This document shows positions 1 to 6,328 of a DNA stretch of 6,385 nt, piece by piece. Both the position numbers and the translations under genes were made by a program. The notes below the pieces were generated by a model. It did not search any database, was not told where the DNA came from, and worked only from the letters and a program-made list of their open reading frames with translations. Where the stretch lies: NCBI GenBank assembly GCA_014379925.1, contig JACMKY010000183.1, positions 1 to 6,385 on the forward strand, in the 5' to 3' direction. The stretch comes from Cytophagales bacterium (GTDB lineage Bacteria > Bacteroidota > Bacteroidia > Cytophagales > ES-bin-26). Position 1 is the stretch's first letter. Every line of letters starts with the position of its first letter.

Positions 1-335
1 GCCAGGATCAGGTTGGCGAAAATGGGACCCTTTTTCACTTCGAAGTTTCCCACTTTCTGGTTGTAGATCATCGTTCCGACCAGGTCGGCCGGCAACAGGT
101 CGGGCGTGAACTGAATGCGTTGGAAATCAAGGTGCAACACTTTGGCCAAGGTATTCACCGTCAGGGTTTTTGCCAGGCCCGGAACGCCTTCCAACAGAAT
201 GTGTCCACCGGTAAACAACCCGATGAGTAGCCGATTGACCAGGTAGTCCTGCCCTACCACTACTTTTCCCACTTCCGCGATCAGGTGTTGAATTTTGGTT
301 TGCAAGTGTACGGCCGGCCTGGTTTCGTTTTCCAT
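1..335 (-). CDS. MoxR-family AAA+ ATPase, N-terminal part (cut by window edge)
   Basis: This is the first 111 codons of a MoxR-type AAA+ ATPase; the rest lies beyond the left edge. MoxR ATPases are chaperone-like proteins thought to help mature or activate partner proteins, often ones with von Willebrand A domains encoded nearby. Translation from the ATG at 335 gives a Walker A loop GVPGLAKT at residues 50-57, preceded by the helix with VVVGQDYLVNRLL at about 25-37, and followed by the very typical MoxR stretch QFTPDLLPADLVGT at about 75-88. The Walker B, sensor and lid regions are not in the window. An in-frame GTG lies 18 bases upstream of the ATG, but the ATG fits the usual family start. 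The gene follows prmC on the same strand after a 98-base spacer. The family call is firm; the client of this member cannot be told from what is visible. Confidence 0.93.
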   Translation of the reverse strand, partial: MENETRPAVHLQTKIQHLIAEVGKVVVGQDYLVNRLLIGLFTGGHILLEGVPGLAKTLTVNTLAKVLHLDFQRIQFTPDLLPADLVGTMIYNQKVGNFEVKKGPIFANLIL

Positions 336-433
336 GGGTGCAACAAGAATCACCCCTCGGCTGGCTGCGAGCGGCCGGTGGGTTTCGGTGAACAGTCCGG
401 CAATTTAGGAGTCCCCGGGCGTAAATCATAGCT
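336..433. other. Spacer between prmC and the MoxR gene
   Basis: This 98-base stretch separates two minus-strand genes. I see no convincing hairpin followed by a T-run, so read-through from prmC into the MoxR gene is possible. A short TA-AA-TTG on the minus strand at 401-407 resembles the Bacteroidota -7 element but is one base short of TAnnTTTG. I therefore do not call a promoter. Confidence 0.5.
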
Positions 434-1288
434 TCACGCCCGAATCGCCCGCACAAAACGCGGTTTGTCGAACAGGTCGGGGTGGGCTTCCGCCGTAGCA
501 AACCCGTTCGCCAGGAACAAACCGCACACTTCCGCCGCGAACTGCTCGTTAATTTCCACGTAACAGCGGCCCCGGGAACCCAGCCCCCGCTGGCAATAGG
601 CGACGATCCGTTCGTAAAACAACAACGGACGCGTGTCTTCCACGAACAAGGCCAGGTGCGGTTCGTACTCCCGGACGTTGGGCTGCATCCGGGCCATCTC
701 CGCGCGCGTGACGTAGGGCGGGTTGCTCACCACCAGGTCGTAGGGTTGGGCATCCGGGGGTAGGGTTGGTTTCAGAATGTCTTCGCGTTGCCAACGTACC
801 GACGCCCGGTGAGCCTCTCCGTTCTGGCGGGCTACGGTCAGCGCCTCTGACGAAACGTCCCAGGCGGTCACTGCGGCCGCTTGCATTTCTTTCGCCAGCG
901 TGACGGCAATGCACCCGCTTCCCGTTCCAATGTCCAGAATCCGGTCGGGTTGGGTAAGCGCGTACTCTTTCAGGATCCAAGCCACCAGTTCTTCGGTTTC
1001 CGGACGGGGAATCAACACCGAAGGATTGACGAAAAATTGCCTCCCGTAAAATTCCGTTTCTCCCGTAACGTATTGGATGGGTTCGTGCCGGACCAAGCGG
1101 TCGATCCAGGGCTGGAAATACGCCGGGCCGTACGCCTCGGCGAGGATCTTATTCGCCAGCACGTCGGTTTTCTTCAACCGCAACGCATAACTGAGCAACA
1201 AGAAAACGATGCTACGGGCTTCGTCGGCACCGTAAACGGGCGTGAGCGGTTTTACGAGGGCATCGAACAACCTTTTCGCCTCAACCAT
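434..1288 (-). CDS. prmC: Peptide chain release factor N5-glutamine methyltransferase PrmC (HemK)
   Basis: PrmC uses S-adenosylmethionine to methylate the glutamine of the GGQ motif of release factors RF1 and RF2 in the cytoplasm, which makes translation termination efficient. The 284-residue product has both family domains: an N-terminal helical release-factor-binding domain (about 1-75) and a Rossmann methyltransferase domain. Key motifs, counted from the ATG at 1288, are PRPETE at 94-99, the SAM-binding loop DIGTGSG at 119-125, an acidic residue in AWDVS near 144, and the catalytic NPPY at 189-192, followed by the family's EYEPHLALF near 207-215. The length is normal. The frame stays open two codons upstream to a TTG at 1294, but the ATG is the better start. 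In many bacteria prmC lies beside prfA; here it is divergent from ribD, an arrangement I recall as frequent in Bacteroidota. Confidence 0.96.
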   Translation of the reverse strand: MVEAKRLFDALVKPLTPVYGADEARSIVFLLLSYALRLKKTDVLANKILAEAYGPAYFQPWIDRLVRHEPIQYVTGETEFYGRQFFVNPSVLIPRPETEELVAWILKEYALTQPDRILDIGTGSGCIAVTLAKEMQAAAVTAWDVSSEALTVARQNGEAHRASVRWQREDILKPTLPPDAQPYDLVVSNPPYVTRAEMARMQPNVREYEPHLALFVEDTRPLLFYERIVAYCQRGLGSRGRCYVEINEQFAAEVCGLFLANGFATAEAHPDLFDKPRFVRAIRA

Positions 1289-1393
1289 TCGCAAAGATGT
1301 CTATTTTTGACATTCCAGTTATCGATACCCGGTTGCGTTCGGACCACTCACTTGACGTTGGATTGACTTCCTGGTTCTCACTCACTACGTTGT
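1289..1393. promoter_or_regulatory. Divergent prmC/ribD promoter region
   Basis: This 105-base spacer lies between the start codons of two divergent genes and so must hold the promoters of both, unless one is transcribed from further upstream. On the plus strand, 1302-1309 reads TATTTTTG, a full match to the Bacteroidota -7 element TAnnTTTG, and would give ribD a leader of roughly 75-80 bases. No clear TTG-type -33 element sits at the right distance; the nearest is a TTTTC at 1273-1277. On the minus strand, CATCTTTG at 1292-1299 is one mismatch from the same element but almost touches the prmC ATG. TTGAC occurs twice, at 1352-1356 and 1363-1367, without a clear role. The leader shows no recognisable FMN riboswitch core. 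Region call firm, exact elements weak. Confidence 0.4.
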
Positions 1394-2449
1394 ATGGCTA
1401 CTTTCTCGGATGAACACTACATGCAGCGGGCGTTGGAACTGGCTACGCTGGGTCAGGGTCGGGTCAGTCCCAACCCCATGGTGGGATGCGTGTTGGTGCA
1501 CCGAGGTAAGATCATCGGGGAGGGGTGGCACCAACGTTACGGGGATTGGCACGCCGAAGTAAACGCAATTCAAGCGGTAACCGATCTTTCCCTGCTCCCG
1601 GAATCTACGGCTTACGTCACGTTGGAACCTTGTTCCCACTACGGAAAAACCCCGCCCTGCGCCGACCTGCTGATCCGACACCGGGTGGGGAGGGTAGTAG
1701 TCAGCAACCTCGACAGCAATCCGTTGGTAAGCGGGCAGGGCGTGGAAAAACTGCGGCAAGCCGGCATCGAAGTGGAGGTGGGCATCCTGGAGGCGTTGGG
1801 ACGGTACCTGAATCGCCGGTTCTTCACTTTCGTGGAAAAAAAGCGACCGTACGTGATCCTGAAATGGGCCGAAACCGCCGATGGTTTCCTGGCCCGCACG
1901 GATTACGATTCCAAATGGATCAGCAACGACTGGTCCAGAAAGCTGGTACACCAGTGGCGGAGCGTAGAAGATGCGGTTATGGTAGGAACCCGCACGGCCC
2001 AGTACGATGATCCCCGATTGAACGTCCGCGATTGGTCGGGACGGAATCCGGTGCGGGTTGTGCTGGATAGGCATTTGCGGCTTTCTCCCGAATTGCAACT
2101 CTTCGATCAGTCGCAACCTACCTTATGCTACAATTCCGTCCGGGAAGAAAAACGAGACAACCTTGCTTACGTGAGATTGCCCGACGGCCAGGGGTTGATC
2201 CAATCCGTGCTGGACGATTTGTACCTTCGAAAAATTCAGTCGTTGTTGGTCGAAGGGGGTACCCAACTTCTTCGTTCGTTTCTGGAAGGCCGTCACTGGG
2301 ACGAAATCCGGGTGTTTAAAAGCCAGAAACGATTCGGGGAAGGCATTCCCGCTCCCGCGTTCACGGGGATTGAAACCGCCCGGACGACCTTCTACGACGA
2401 CGTGCTAACGTGCTACCAGCCGCGGCAACCCACTGGAGGTGACCGTTAA
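1394..2449 (+). CDS. ribD: Bifunctional riboflavin biosynthesis protein RibD (pyrimidine deaminase/reductase)
   Basis: RibD carries out two successive steps of riboflavin synthesis from GTP: deamination of 2,5-diamino-6-ribosylamino-4(3H)-pyrimidinone 5'-phosphate, then NADPH-dependent reduction of the ribosyl chain. The 351-residue product has both domains at normal length. The N-terminal zinc deaminase (about 1-145) shows PNPMVGCVLV at 26-35, the HAE motif with His53 and Glu55, and the PCSHYGKTPPC motif with zinc ligands Cys80 and Cys89. The C-terminal reductase (about 150-345) shows YVILKWAETADGF at 153-165, GTRTAQYDDPRLNVR at 198-212 and the LLVEGG strand-loop at 284-289. The ATG start places the first helix as expected for the family. 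The gene is divergent from prmC. No other rib gene is in the window, so the pathway is dispersed here. Its stop codon overlaps the stop of the converging response regulator. Confidence 0.97.
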   Translation: MATFSDEHYMQRALELATLGQGRVSPNPMVGCVLVHRGKIIGEGWHQRYGDWHAEVNAIQAVTDLSLLPESTAYVTLEPCSHYGKTPPCADLLIRHRVGRVVVSNLDSNPLVSGQGVEKLRQAGIEVEVGILEALGRYLNRRFFTFVEKKRPYVILKWAETADGFLARTDYDSKWISNDWSRKLVHQWRSVEDAVMVGTRTAQYDDPRLNVRDWSGRNPVRVVLDRHLRLSPELQLFDQSQPTLCYNSVREEKRDNLAYVRLPDGQGLIQSVLDDLYLRKIQSLLVEGGTQLLRSFLEGRHWDEIRVFKSQKRFGEGIPAPAFTGIETARTTFYDDVLTCYQPRQPTGGDR

Positions 2450-2868
2450 TTCGTTACTTCCAGCTTTTTCAAGCTGTCCTGGGTAAGGGGCTTGTTCACG
2501 TACTTCTTCACGTAGTCATACTTCTTCGACTTATTCATGTCCTGGGGATTGATGGACGAAGTCAGCATCACAATGTGGCAGTACTTTTTGGTTTCGTTGG
2601 AAAGCTTATTGAACTCGTCCAGGAACTGAAACCCGTCCATGAGCGGCATGTCGATGTCCAGGAAAATGATTTCCGGTAGAACATTTTCCATTCTAGAGGC
2701 GATCTTCTCCATATTCTTCAAGAATTCGATGGCACTTTTTCCGCTGGTGTGGGTGAAAATGTGCTTGGCGATGCTGGATGACTCAATGATTTTCTGATTG
2801 ATCAAGTTATCAATCTCATTGTCATCAATTAACATTATGGTGTGATACCTGGGTTTAACTTCTGACAT
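2446..2868 (-). CDS. Single-domain response regulator (CheY-like receiver, no output domain)
   Basis: This 140-residue protein is a lone receiver domain, which takes a phosphoryl group from a histidine kinase or phosphotransfer protein and acts by binding a partner, not DNA. All the active-site residues are present: the acidic pair Asp15-Asp16 in MLIDDNEIDN, the phospho-acceptor Asp71 in FLDIDMPLMDG, the switch residue Thr103 in MLTSS, and Lys126 in the YVNKP loop. The protein ends about ten residues after the last motif, so there is no room for an output domain. Receivers with this LIDDN-x-ID beginning are common in multiple copies in Cytophagales. The gene looks more A/T-rich than its neighbours. 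No histidine kinase is nearby. It lies 73 bases downstream of the aldehyde dehydrogenase on the same strand, with no visible terminator between, so it could be co-transcribed or have its own promoter. The partner and output are unknown. Confidence 0.93.
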   Translation of the reverse strand: MSEVKPRYHTIMLIDDNEIDNLINQKIIESSSIAKHIFTHTSGKSAIEFLKNMEKIASRMENVLPEIIFLDIDMPLMDGFQFLDEFNKLSNETKKYCHIVMLTSSINPQDMNKSKKYDYVKKYVNKPLTQDSLKKLEVTN

Positions 2869-2941
2869 AGTATTCTTTGTGTGTTTTGGATGTCGAAATA
2901 TAGAAAATAAATGGTTGAAAAAGGTAACAGTTCAAAGATTA
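2869..2941 (-). promoter_or_regulatory. Candidate promoter spacer upstream of the response regulator
   Basis: This A/T-rich 73-base gap lies between the end of the aldehyde dehydrogenase and the start of the response regulator. On the minus strand, TATATTTC at 2895-2902 is one base from the Bacteroidota -7 element TAnnTTTG. A CTTTG sits further upstream, but its spacing (about 30 bases) is too long for a normal -33 element. No hairpin terminator for the upstream gene is visible. The promoter call is weak. Confidence 0.25.
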
Positions 2942-4477
2942 TTAAACATCGAATCGGATTCCTTGCGCCAAAGGAAGTTTAGCGCTGTAATTAATGGTAT
3001 TGGTTTGTCTTCTCACGTAGGCTTTCCAGGCATCCGAACCGGATTCCCGGCCACCACCCGTTTCCTTTTCTCCCCCGAAGGCACCTCCGATCTCAGCCCC
3101 GGAGGTGCCGATGTTCACGTTGGCGATGCCGCAATCGGAACCTCGGTACGAAAGAAACGTTTCCGCCTCCTGCAGGTTGGTGGTAAAGATGGCGGAGGAA
3201 AGGCCCTGCTTCACGTCATTCTGCAGCGCAATGGCTTGTTTGACATCTCCCTGGTACTGAATAAGGTACAATATGGGGGCAAACGTTTCCTGCTGCACAG
3301 TTGGGTAATGGTTCTCGGCCTCCACCAGCGCCGGAGTTACGTAGTTGCCCGAAGCGTATGCCAAGCCCGTCAGAATCTTGCCTCCCCACAGCACCTTGCC
3401 GCCTTCCGACTGGACACTCTCCAGCGCATCCTTGAAAGCCGCAACCGCCGATTGGTCAATCAAGGGCCCAATTAACTTGTTCTCGTCCAACGGGTTGCCA
3501 ATGGGCAGTTGCGGATAGATCGCTTGCAGCCGGTTTTTTACTGTTTCGTAAACTGCCGCGTGTACAATCAGGCGTCGGGTAGTTGTGCAGCGTTGGCCAC
3601 AGGTACCTACCGCGCCGAACACGGTCGCGCGTACGGCCATTTCGATATCGGCGTGTTCGGTGATGATGATGGCGTTGTTGCCACCCAATTCCAACAGCGA
3701 TTTGCCCAGCCGTTTTGCCACTGCTTCGGCTACTTGCCGGCCCATGCGGGTGGAACCGGTGGCCGACACCAAGGCAACGCGGGAATCATTGGCCAGCGCA
3801 GCACCCGTGGCGGCTTCGCCAATGATTAGGCTAAATATTCCTTCGGGTAACTGGTTCCTCTCCAGCACCCGCCCCACAATGCGCTGGCACGCGACGGCCG
3901 AAAGGGGCGTTTTTTCGGAAGGTTTCCAGACGCATACGTTGCCGCAAACCGCGGCAACCATCGCGTTCCAGGCCCACACCGCCACCGGAAAATTGAATGC
4001 CGAAATGATGCCCACGATACCGAGCGGGTGATACTGATCGTACATCCGGTGCTCGGGTCTTTCCGAATGCATGGTAGAACCGTACAATTGCCGCGACAGT
4101 CCTACTGCAAAATCGCAGATGTCGATCATTTCCTGGACCTCACCCAACCCTTCCTGGTAGATCTTGCCCATTTCGTAGCTGACCAGCCTTCCCAACTCGG
4201 CCTTACGGGTACGCAGTTCCTCGCCAATTTGCCGGACAATCTCACCCCGGTGCGGAGCGGGAACGCAACGCCAAAACTCCCACCCCACCGTCGCCGTTGC
4301 CATCACCCGCTGGTATTCCGACTCCTGAATAATTTGTACGGAAGCAATTTCCCGATTGTCAACGGGGGACACTATCTTCTTGGTGGACCGTTGATTCTCA
4401 ACCGGAGCCCAGTGTGAACCAGTACTGTAAGAGGGATTGGACTTCTCTACGTACAGTTTGGCCAAGGTTTCTTCCAT
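2942..4477 (-). CDS. Antiquitin-type (ALDH7) aldehyde dehydrogenase, probable aminoadipate-semialdehyde dehydrogenase
   Basis: This is an NAD(P)-dependent aldehyde dehydrogenase of the ALDH7 family. Human ALDH7A1 and bacterial relatives (AmaB, Pcd) oxidise 2-aminoadipate 6-semialdehyde, which cyclises to piperideine-6-carboxylate, to 2-aminoadipate in lysine breakdown. Counted from the ATG at 4477, the 511 residues show the Asn of AFNFPVAV at 162, the cofactor Lys185 in WKPSE, general base Glu263 in LLELGGNN, catalytic Cys297 in GTCGQRCTTTRRL, and Glu397 in QETFAP. The C-terminal stretch with GGAFGGEK, TGGGRESGSDAWK and TINYS is nearly the same as I recall in human ALDH7A1, as is the final LPLAQGI. 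The Glu of GEVQE and the Arg before the catalytic Cys, which bind the aminoadipate carboxylate in the human enzyme, are kept. The open frame extends to a GTG at 4516, but the ATG gives the normal family length. No other lysine-catabolic gene is adjacent, so the substrate is inferred from the family. Confidence 0.92.
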   Translation of the reverse strand: MEETLAKLYVEKSNPSYSTGSHWAPVENQRSTKKIVSPVDNREIASVQIIQESEYQRVMATATVGWEFWRCVPAPHRGEIVRQIGEELRTRKAELGRLVSYEMGKIYQEGLGEVQEMIDICDFAVGLSRQLYGSTMHSERPEHRMYDQYHPLGIVGIISAFNFPVAVWAWNAMVAAVCGNVCVWKPSEKTPLSAVACQRIVGRVLERNQLPEGIFSLIIGEAATGAALANDSRVALVSATGSTRMGRQVAEAVAKRLGKSLLELGGNNAIIITEHADIEMAVRATVFGAVGTCGQRCTTTRRLIVHAAVYETVKNRLQAIYPQLPIGNPLDENKLIGPLIDQSAVAAFKDALESVQSEGGKVLWGGKILTGLAYASGNYVTPALVEAENHYPTVQQETFAPILYLIQYQGDVKQAIALQNDVKQGLSSAIFTTNLQEAETFLSYRGSDCGIANVNIGTSGAEIGGAFGGEKETGGGRESGSDAWKAYVRRQTNTINYSAKLPLAQGIRFDV

Positions 4478-4515
4478 GTAAAAAACGCCTTCCTGATGAG
4501 GCCACAAAGTGAACA

Positions 4516-4551
4516 CAATTCTAAATAGATCAAATTGTAATCGGCAAAAAA
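4516..4551 (-). promoter_or_regulatory. Candidate Bacteroidota-type promoter for the aldehyde dehydrogenase
   Basis: On the minus strand a TTTTTTG (4545-4551) is followed after 21 bases by TAGAATTG (4516-4523). The second element is one mismatch from the Bacteroidota -7 consensus TAnnTTTG, and the spacing is within the range known for TTG/TAnnTTTG promoters. Transcription would begin near 4510, which is downstream of the alternative GTG at 4516 and so supports the ATG at 4477 as the real start. This is pattern matching in an A/T-rich spacer and is not certain. Confidence 0.35.
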
Positions 4552-4618
4552 TAATACATCGGCGCGACCCGTTTTGATTGGGCGAAAAACGATTCGGTTA
4601 GGTGGTTACTTCCAACGA

Positions 4619-6106
4619 TTATTGGCTGATGGCGTAGTAACTCTTATTGCCGTCGGGATACAGGCCTTCGACCAGGATGGATTCTTTTCCTTGCTCGATA
4701 ACCCGGGAAATGTCCTCGGGCCTACCAACTGCCTGAGGCGTGGAGGAGCCGCTCCGCGTGATTTTGGTAATGACAAAGCCTTCCCGAATACCCGCGTCCT
4801 TAATCCGACCCGATCCCAACCGCACCACTTTCACCCCGCCGTCGATTCCTAAAATGCCTTGTTCCTCCTCCGTAATGGTCCGCAAATCAGCCCCCAGTAT
4901 CCTGGAAGTGGTTTTTTCCTCCCGCTTTAATACGGTGGTGCTGCCCTTTCTATTTTTGAGGACAATTACTGTGCTTATTTCCCTGCCTTTCCGCACGTAG
5001 GTGACTTTTACCTTGTCACCTGGGCGGTGGGTGGCAATCAGCCCTTGTAATTCCGACACCGCATTCACCCGCGAGTCGTCTATCTTGGTAACCACATCGC
5101 CAGGTTGGATACCTCCCCGGTCAGCGGCGTCGCCTTGGTTGACGCCGGCAATATAAACACCCTGGGTACTTTCCAAGCCCTTTTCCTCCATCAGCTCGGA
5201 CGTCACCTCGTTGATCTGAACGCCAAGCATACCCCTTTGTACTTCTCCGTACCGGAGCAAATCTTCCATTACTTTCTTCACCAACGTAACCGGCACGGCA
5301 AAGGAATACCCGGAATAATAGCCCGTTTGCGTAGCGATGGCAGTATTGATCCCGATCAGTTCGCCTTTCAGGTTTACCAGGGCACCACCACTGTTGCCCG
5401 GATTTACCGCCGCATCCGTCTGGATGAAAGATTCTACCTGCATACCGTCTTGATCCTTCAGGATATGGATGTCCCGGCCCTTGGCGCTTACAATCCCCGC
5501 CGTAACCGTCGAGGTCAAATCGAACGGATTTCCAATGGCAAGCACCCACTCACCTACTTTCAGCCGGTCAAAGTTGCCGTATCTCACGAATTGCAACGCG
5601 TTCGCGTCAACTTTCAACAGCGCAAGATCGGTAGTGGGATCCGTTCCTACTACTTCCGCTTTGAAACTCCTTTTATCTTCGAGCACCACCTCAATTCGGT
5701 TGGCATTTTCCACCACGTGATTGTTGGTCGCAATGTAGCCGTCTGATGAAATAATAACTCCCGATCCGGCCGACTCGCGGGAACCGGGATTTCTGAACGG
5801 CTGCCCGTTTCCGAAACCGTGAAAGTCCTTGTATACTTCATCCATCGCTTCCTCACCGTTGGCATCGTAGGAGGTTTTGACGTGGACTACCCCGGAACGC
5901 ACCATATCCGCTGCGTAGATAAAATTCAGACCCACCGGAACAACCACGGAAGAATCGTTTAGGTAACTGGAAAAGCGCACATTTTGCTTCTGTTCAAATG
6001 ATTGATCGGTTTCGTCGTAGAGGAAGTACCTGAAACCTGCTATCGCCACCAATCCACCCGTTACTGATGCGAGCAAAAGTCCAAGAAAGAACTGTCTCTT
6101 GTTCAT
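4619..6106 (-). CDS. DegP/HtrA-family periplasmic serine protease with two PDZ domains
   Basis: HtrA proteases degrade or refold damaged proteins in the cell envelope. The 495-residue product starts with a basic MNKR and a hydrophobic stretch at about 6-25. This is either a signal peptide (A-I-A at 21-23 is a possible cleavage site) or a membrane anchor. The trypsin-like domain (about 60-280) has the full triad: His130 in ATNNHVV, Asp160 in DPTTDLALLKV, and Ser239 in NPGNSGG, with the usual AIGNPF at 190-195. The first PDZ domain (about 288-383) begins with RGMLGVQI and contains AADRGGIQPGDVVTKID. A second, more divergent PDZ (about 405-490) keeps the shape KDAGIREGFVITKI. Two PDZ domains point to DegP/DegQ rather than DegS. 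ATG at 6106 is the only sensible start, being directly ahead of the signal. The upstream spacer has TACCTTTA and TAATATTG, each one mismatch from TAnnTTTG. I see no sigma-E-type promoter and no clear terminator after the stop codon. Confidence 0.95.
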   Translation of the reverse strand: MNKRQFFLGLLLASVTGGLVAIAGFRYFLYDETDQSFEQKQNVRFSSYLNDSSVVVPVGLNFIYAADMVRSGVVHVKTSYDANGEEAMDEVYKDFHGFGNGQPFRNPGSRESAGSGVIISSDGYIATNNHVVENANRIEVVLEDKRSFKAEVVGTDPTTDLALLKVDANALQFVRYGNFDRLKVGEWVLAIGNPFDLTSTVTAGIVSAKGRDIHILKDQDGMQVESFIQTDAAVNPGNSGGALVNLKGELIGINTAIATQTGYYSGYSFAVPVTLVKKVMEDLLRYGEVQRGMLGVQINEVTSELMEEKGLESTQGVYIAGVNQGDAADRGGIQPGDVVTKIDDSRVNAVSELQGLIATHRPGDKVKVTYVRKGREISTVIVLKNRKGSTTVLKREEKTTSRILGADLRTITEEEQGILGIDGGVKVVRLGSGRIKDAGIREGFVITKITRSGSSTPQAVGRPEDISRVIEQGKESILVEGLYPDGNKSYYAISQ

Positions 6107-6260
6107 AAGGAATACTTTTCTGATTCAATATTAAAGGTAATTAATGTACGGGGCATTTACGCGATGGAAAAAGAAATCGATGCAAATAAATGCATAAGCG
6201 AAAAATACGGAGTCAAGGCTGAGTGGAGTAGAACTGGATGGAACAGGGAAGAATGATAAA
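6107..6260. promoter_or_regulatory. A/T-rich upstream region of the protease gene
   Basis: These 154 bases lie between the rRNA operon terminator and the protease start codon and presumably hold the protease promoter. Several minus-strand octamers are one mismatch from the Bacteroidota -7 element TAnnTTTG, including TACCTTTA and TAATATTG within 45 bases of the ATG and TATTTTTC at 6200-6207. None has a convincing -33 partner, so I do not choose one. A small inverted repeat, ATGCA/TGCAT around six bases, lies at 6180-6195. No open frame or RNA gene is evident. Confidence 0.3.
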
Positions 6261-6267
6261 ACCCCCC

Positions 6268-6299
6268 AAAAGAAAGCCCCCCGCGGTTGGGCGGGGGGC
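6268..6299 (-). terminator. Intrinsic terminator of the rRNA operon
   Basis: Read on the minus strand, GCCCCCCGC (6291-6299) and GCGGGGGGC (6276-6284) form a perfect nine-base-pair stem with a CCAACC loop, and TTTCTTTT (6268-6275) follows directly. It sits about 30 bases after the end of the 5S rRNA in the same direction, as expected for the end of an rRNA operon. A second run of six G followed by TTTT lies just beyond, at 6258-6267, and could pair with the same C-run as an alternative. The plus-strand reading has no T-run after the hairpin, so the terminator works in one direction only. Confidence 0.88.
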
Positions 6300-6328
6300 G
6301 GGCTTGGGTGGATGAGATTAATGGGATT

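Noticed and set aside
549..980. Second minus-strand frame of about 143 codons inside prmC
   Set aside because: It is out of frame with the well-conserved methyltransferase and rich in Arg, Pro and Gly, as expected for an alternative frame of a GC-rich gene.
1289..1393. Possible FMN riboswitch ahead of ribD
   Set aside because: The leader is short, and I could not see the conserved helices or the GGGGC-type core of the RFN element.
2879..3475. Plus-strand open frame of about 198 codons opposite the dehydrogenase
   Set aside because: It lies almost wholly antisense to the conserved end of the ALDH7 gene, and its translation has no recognisable domain. It is best explained as a shadow of the codon pattern on the other strand.
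4559..4592. Possible terminator after the protease gene (CGCCC/GGGTCG region)
   Set aside because: The arms pair for only about three to four bases and no T-run follows on the minus strand.
5105..5746. Plus-strand open frame of about 213 codons opposite the protease
   Set aside because: It is antisense to the trypsin-like domain of a clearly real HtrA gene, shows no domain or signal, and is a shadow frame.
6180..6195. Inverted repeat ATGCA/TGCAT as an operator or terminator
   Set aside because: The arms are only five bases in an A/T-rich spacer, and no T-run follows. Such a repeat is likely by chance.
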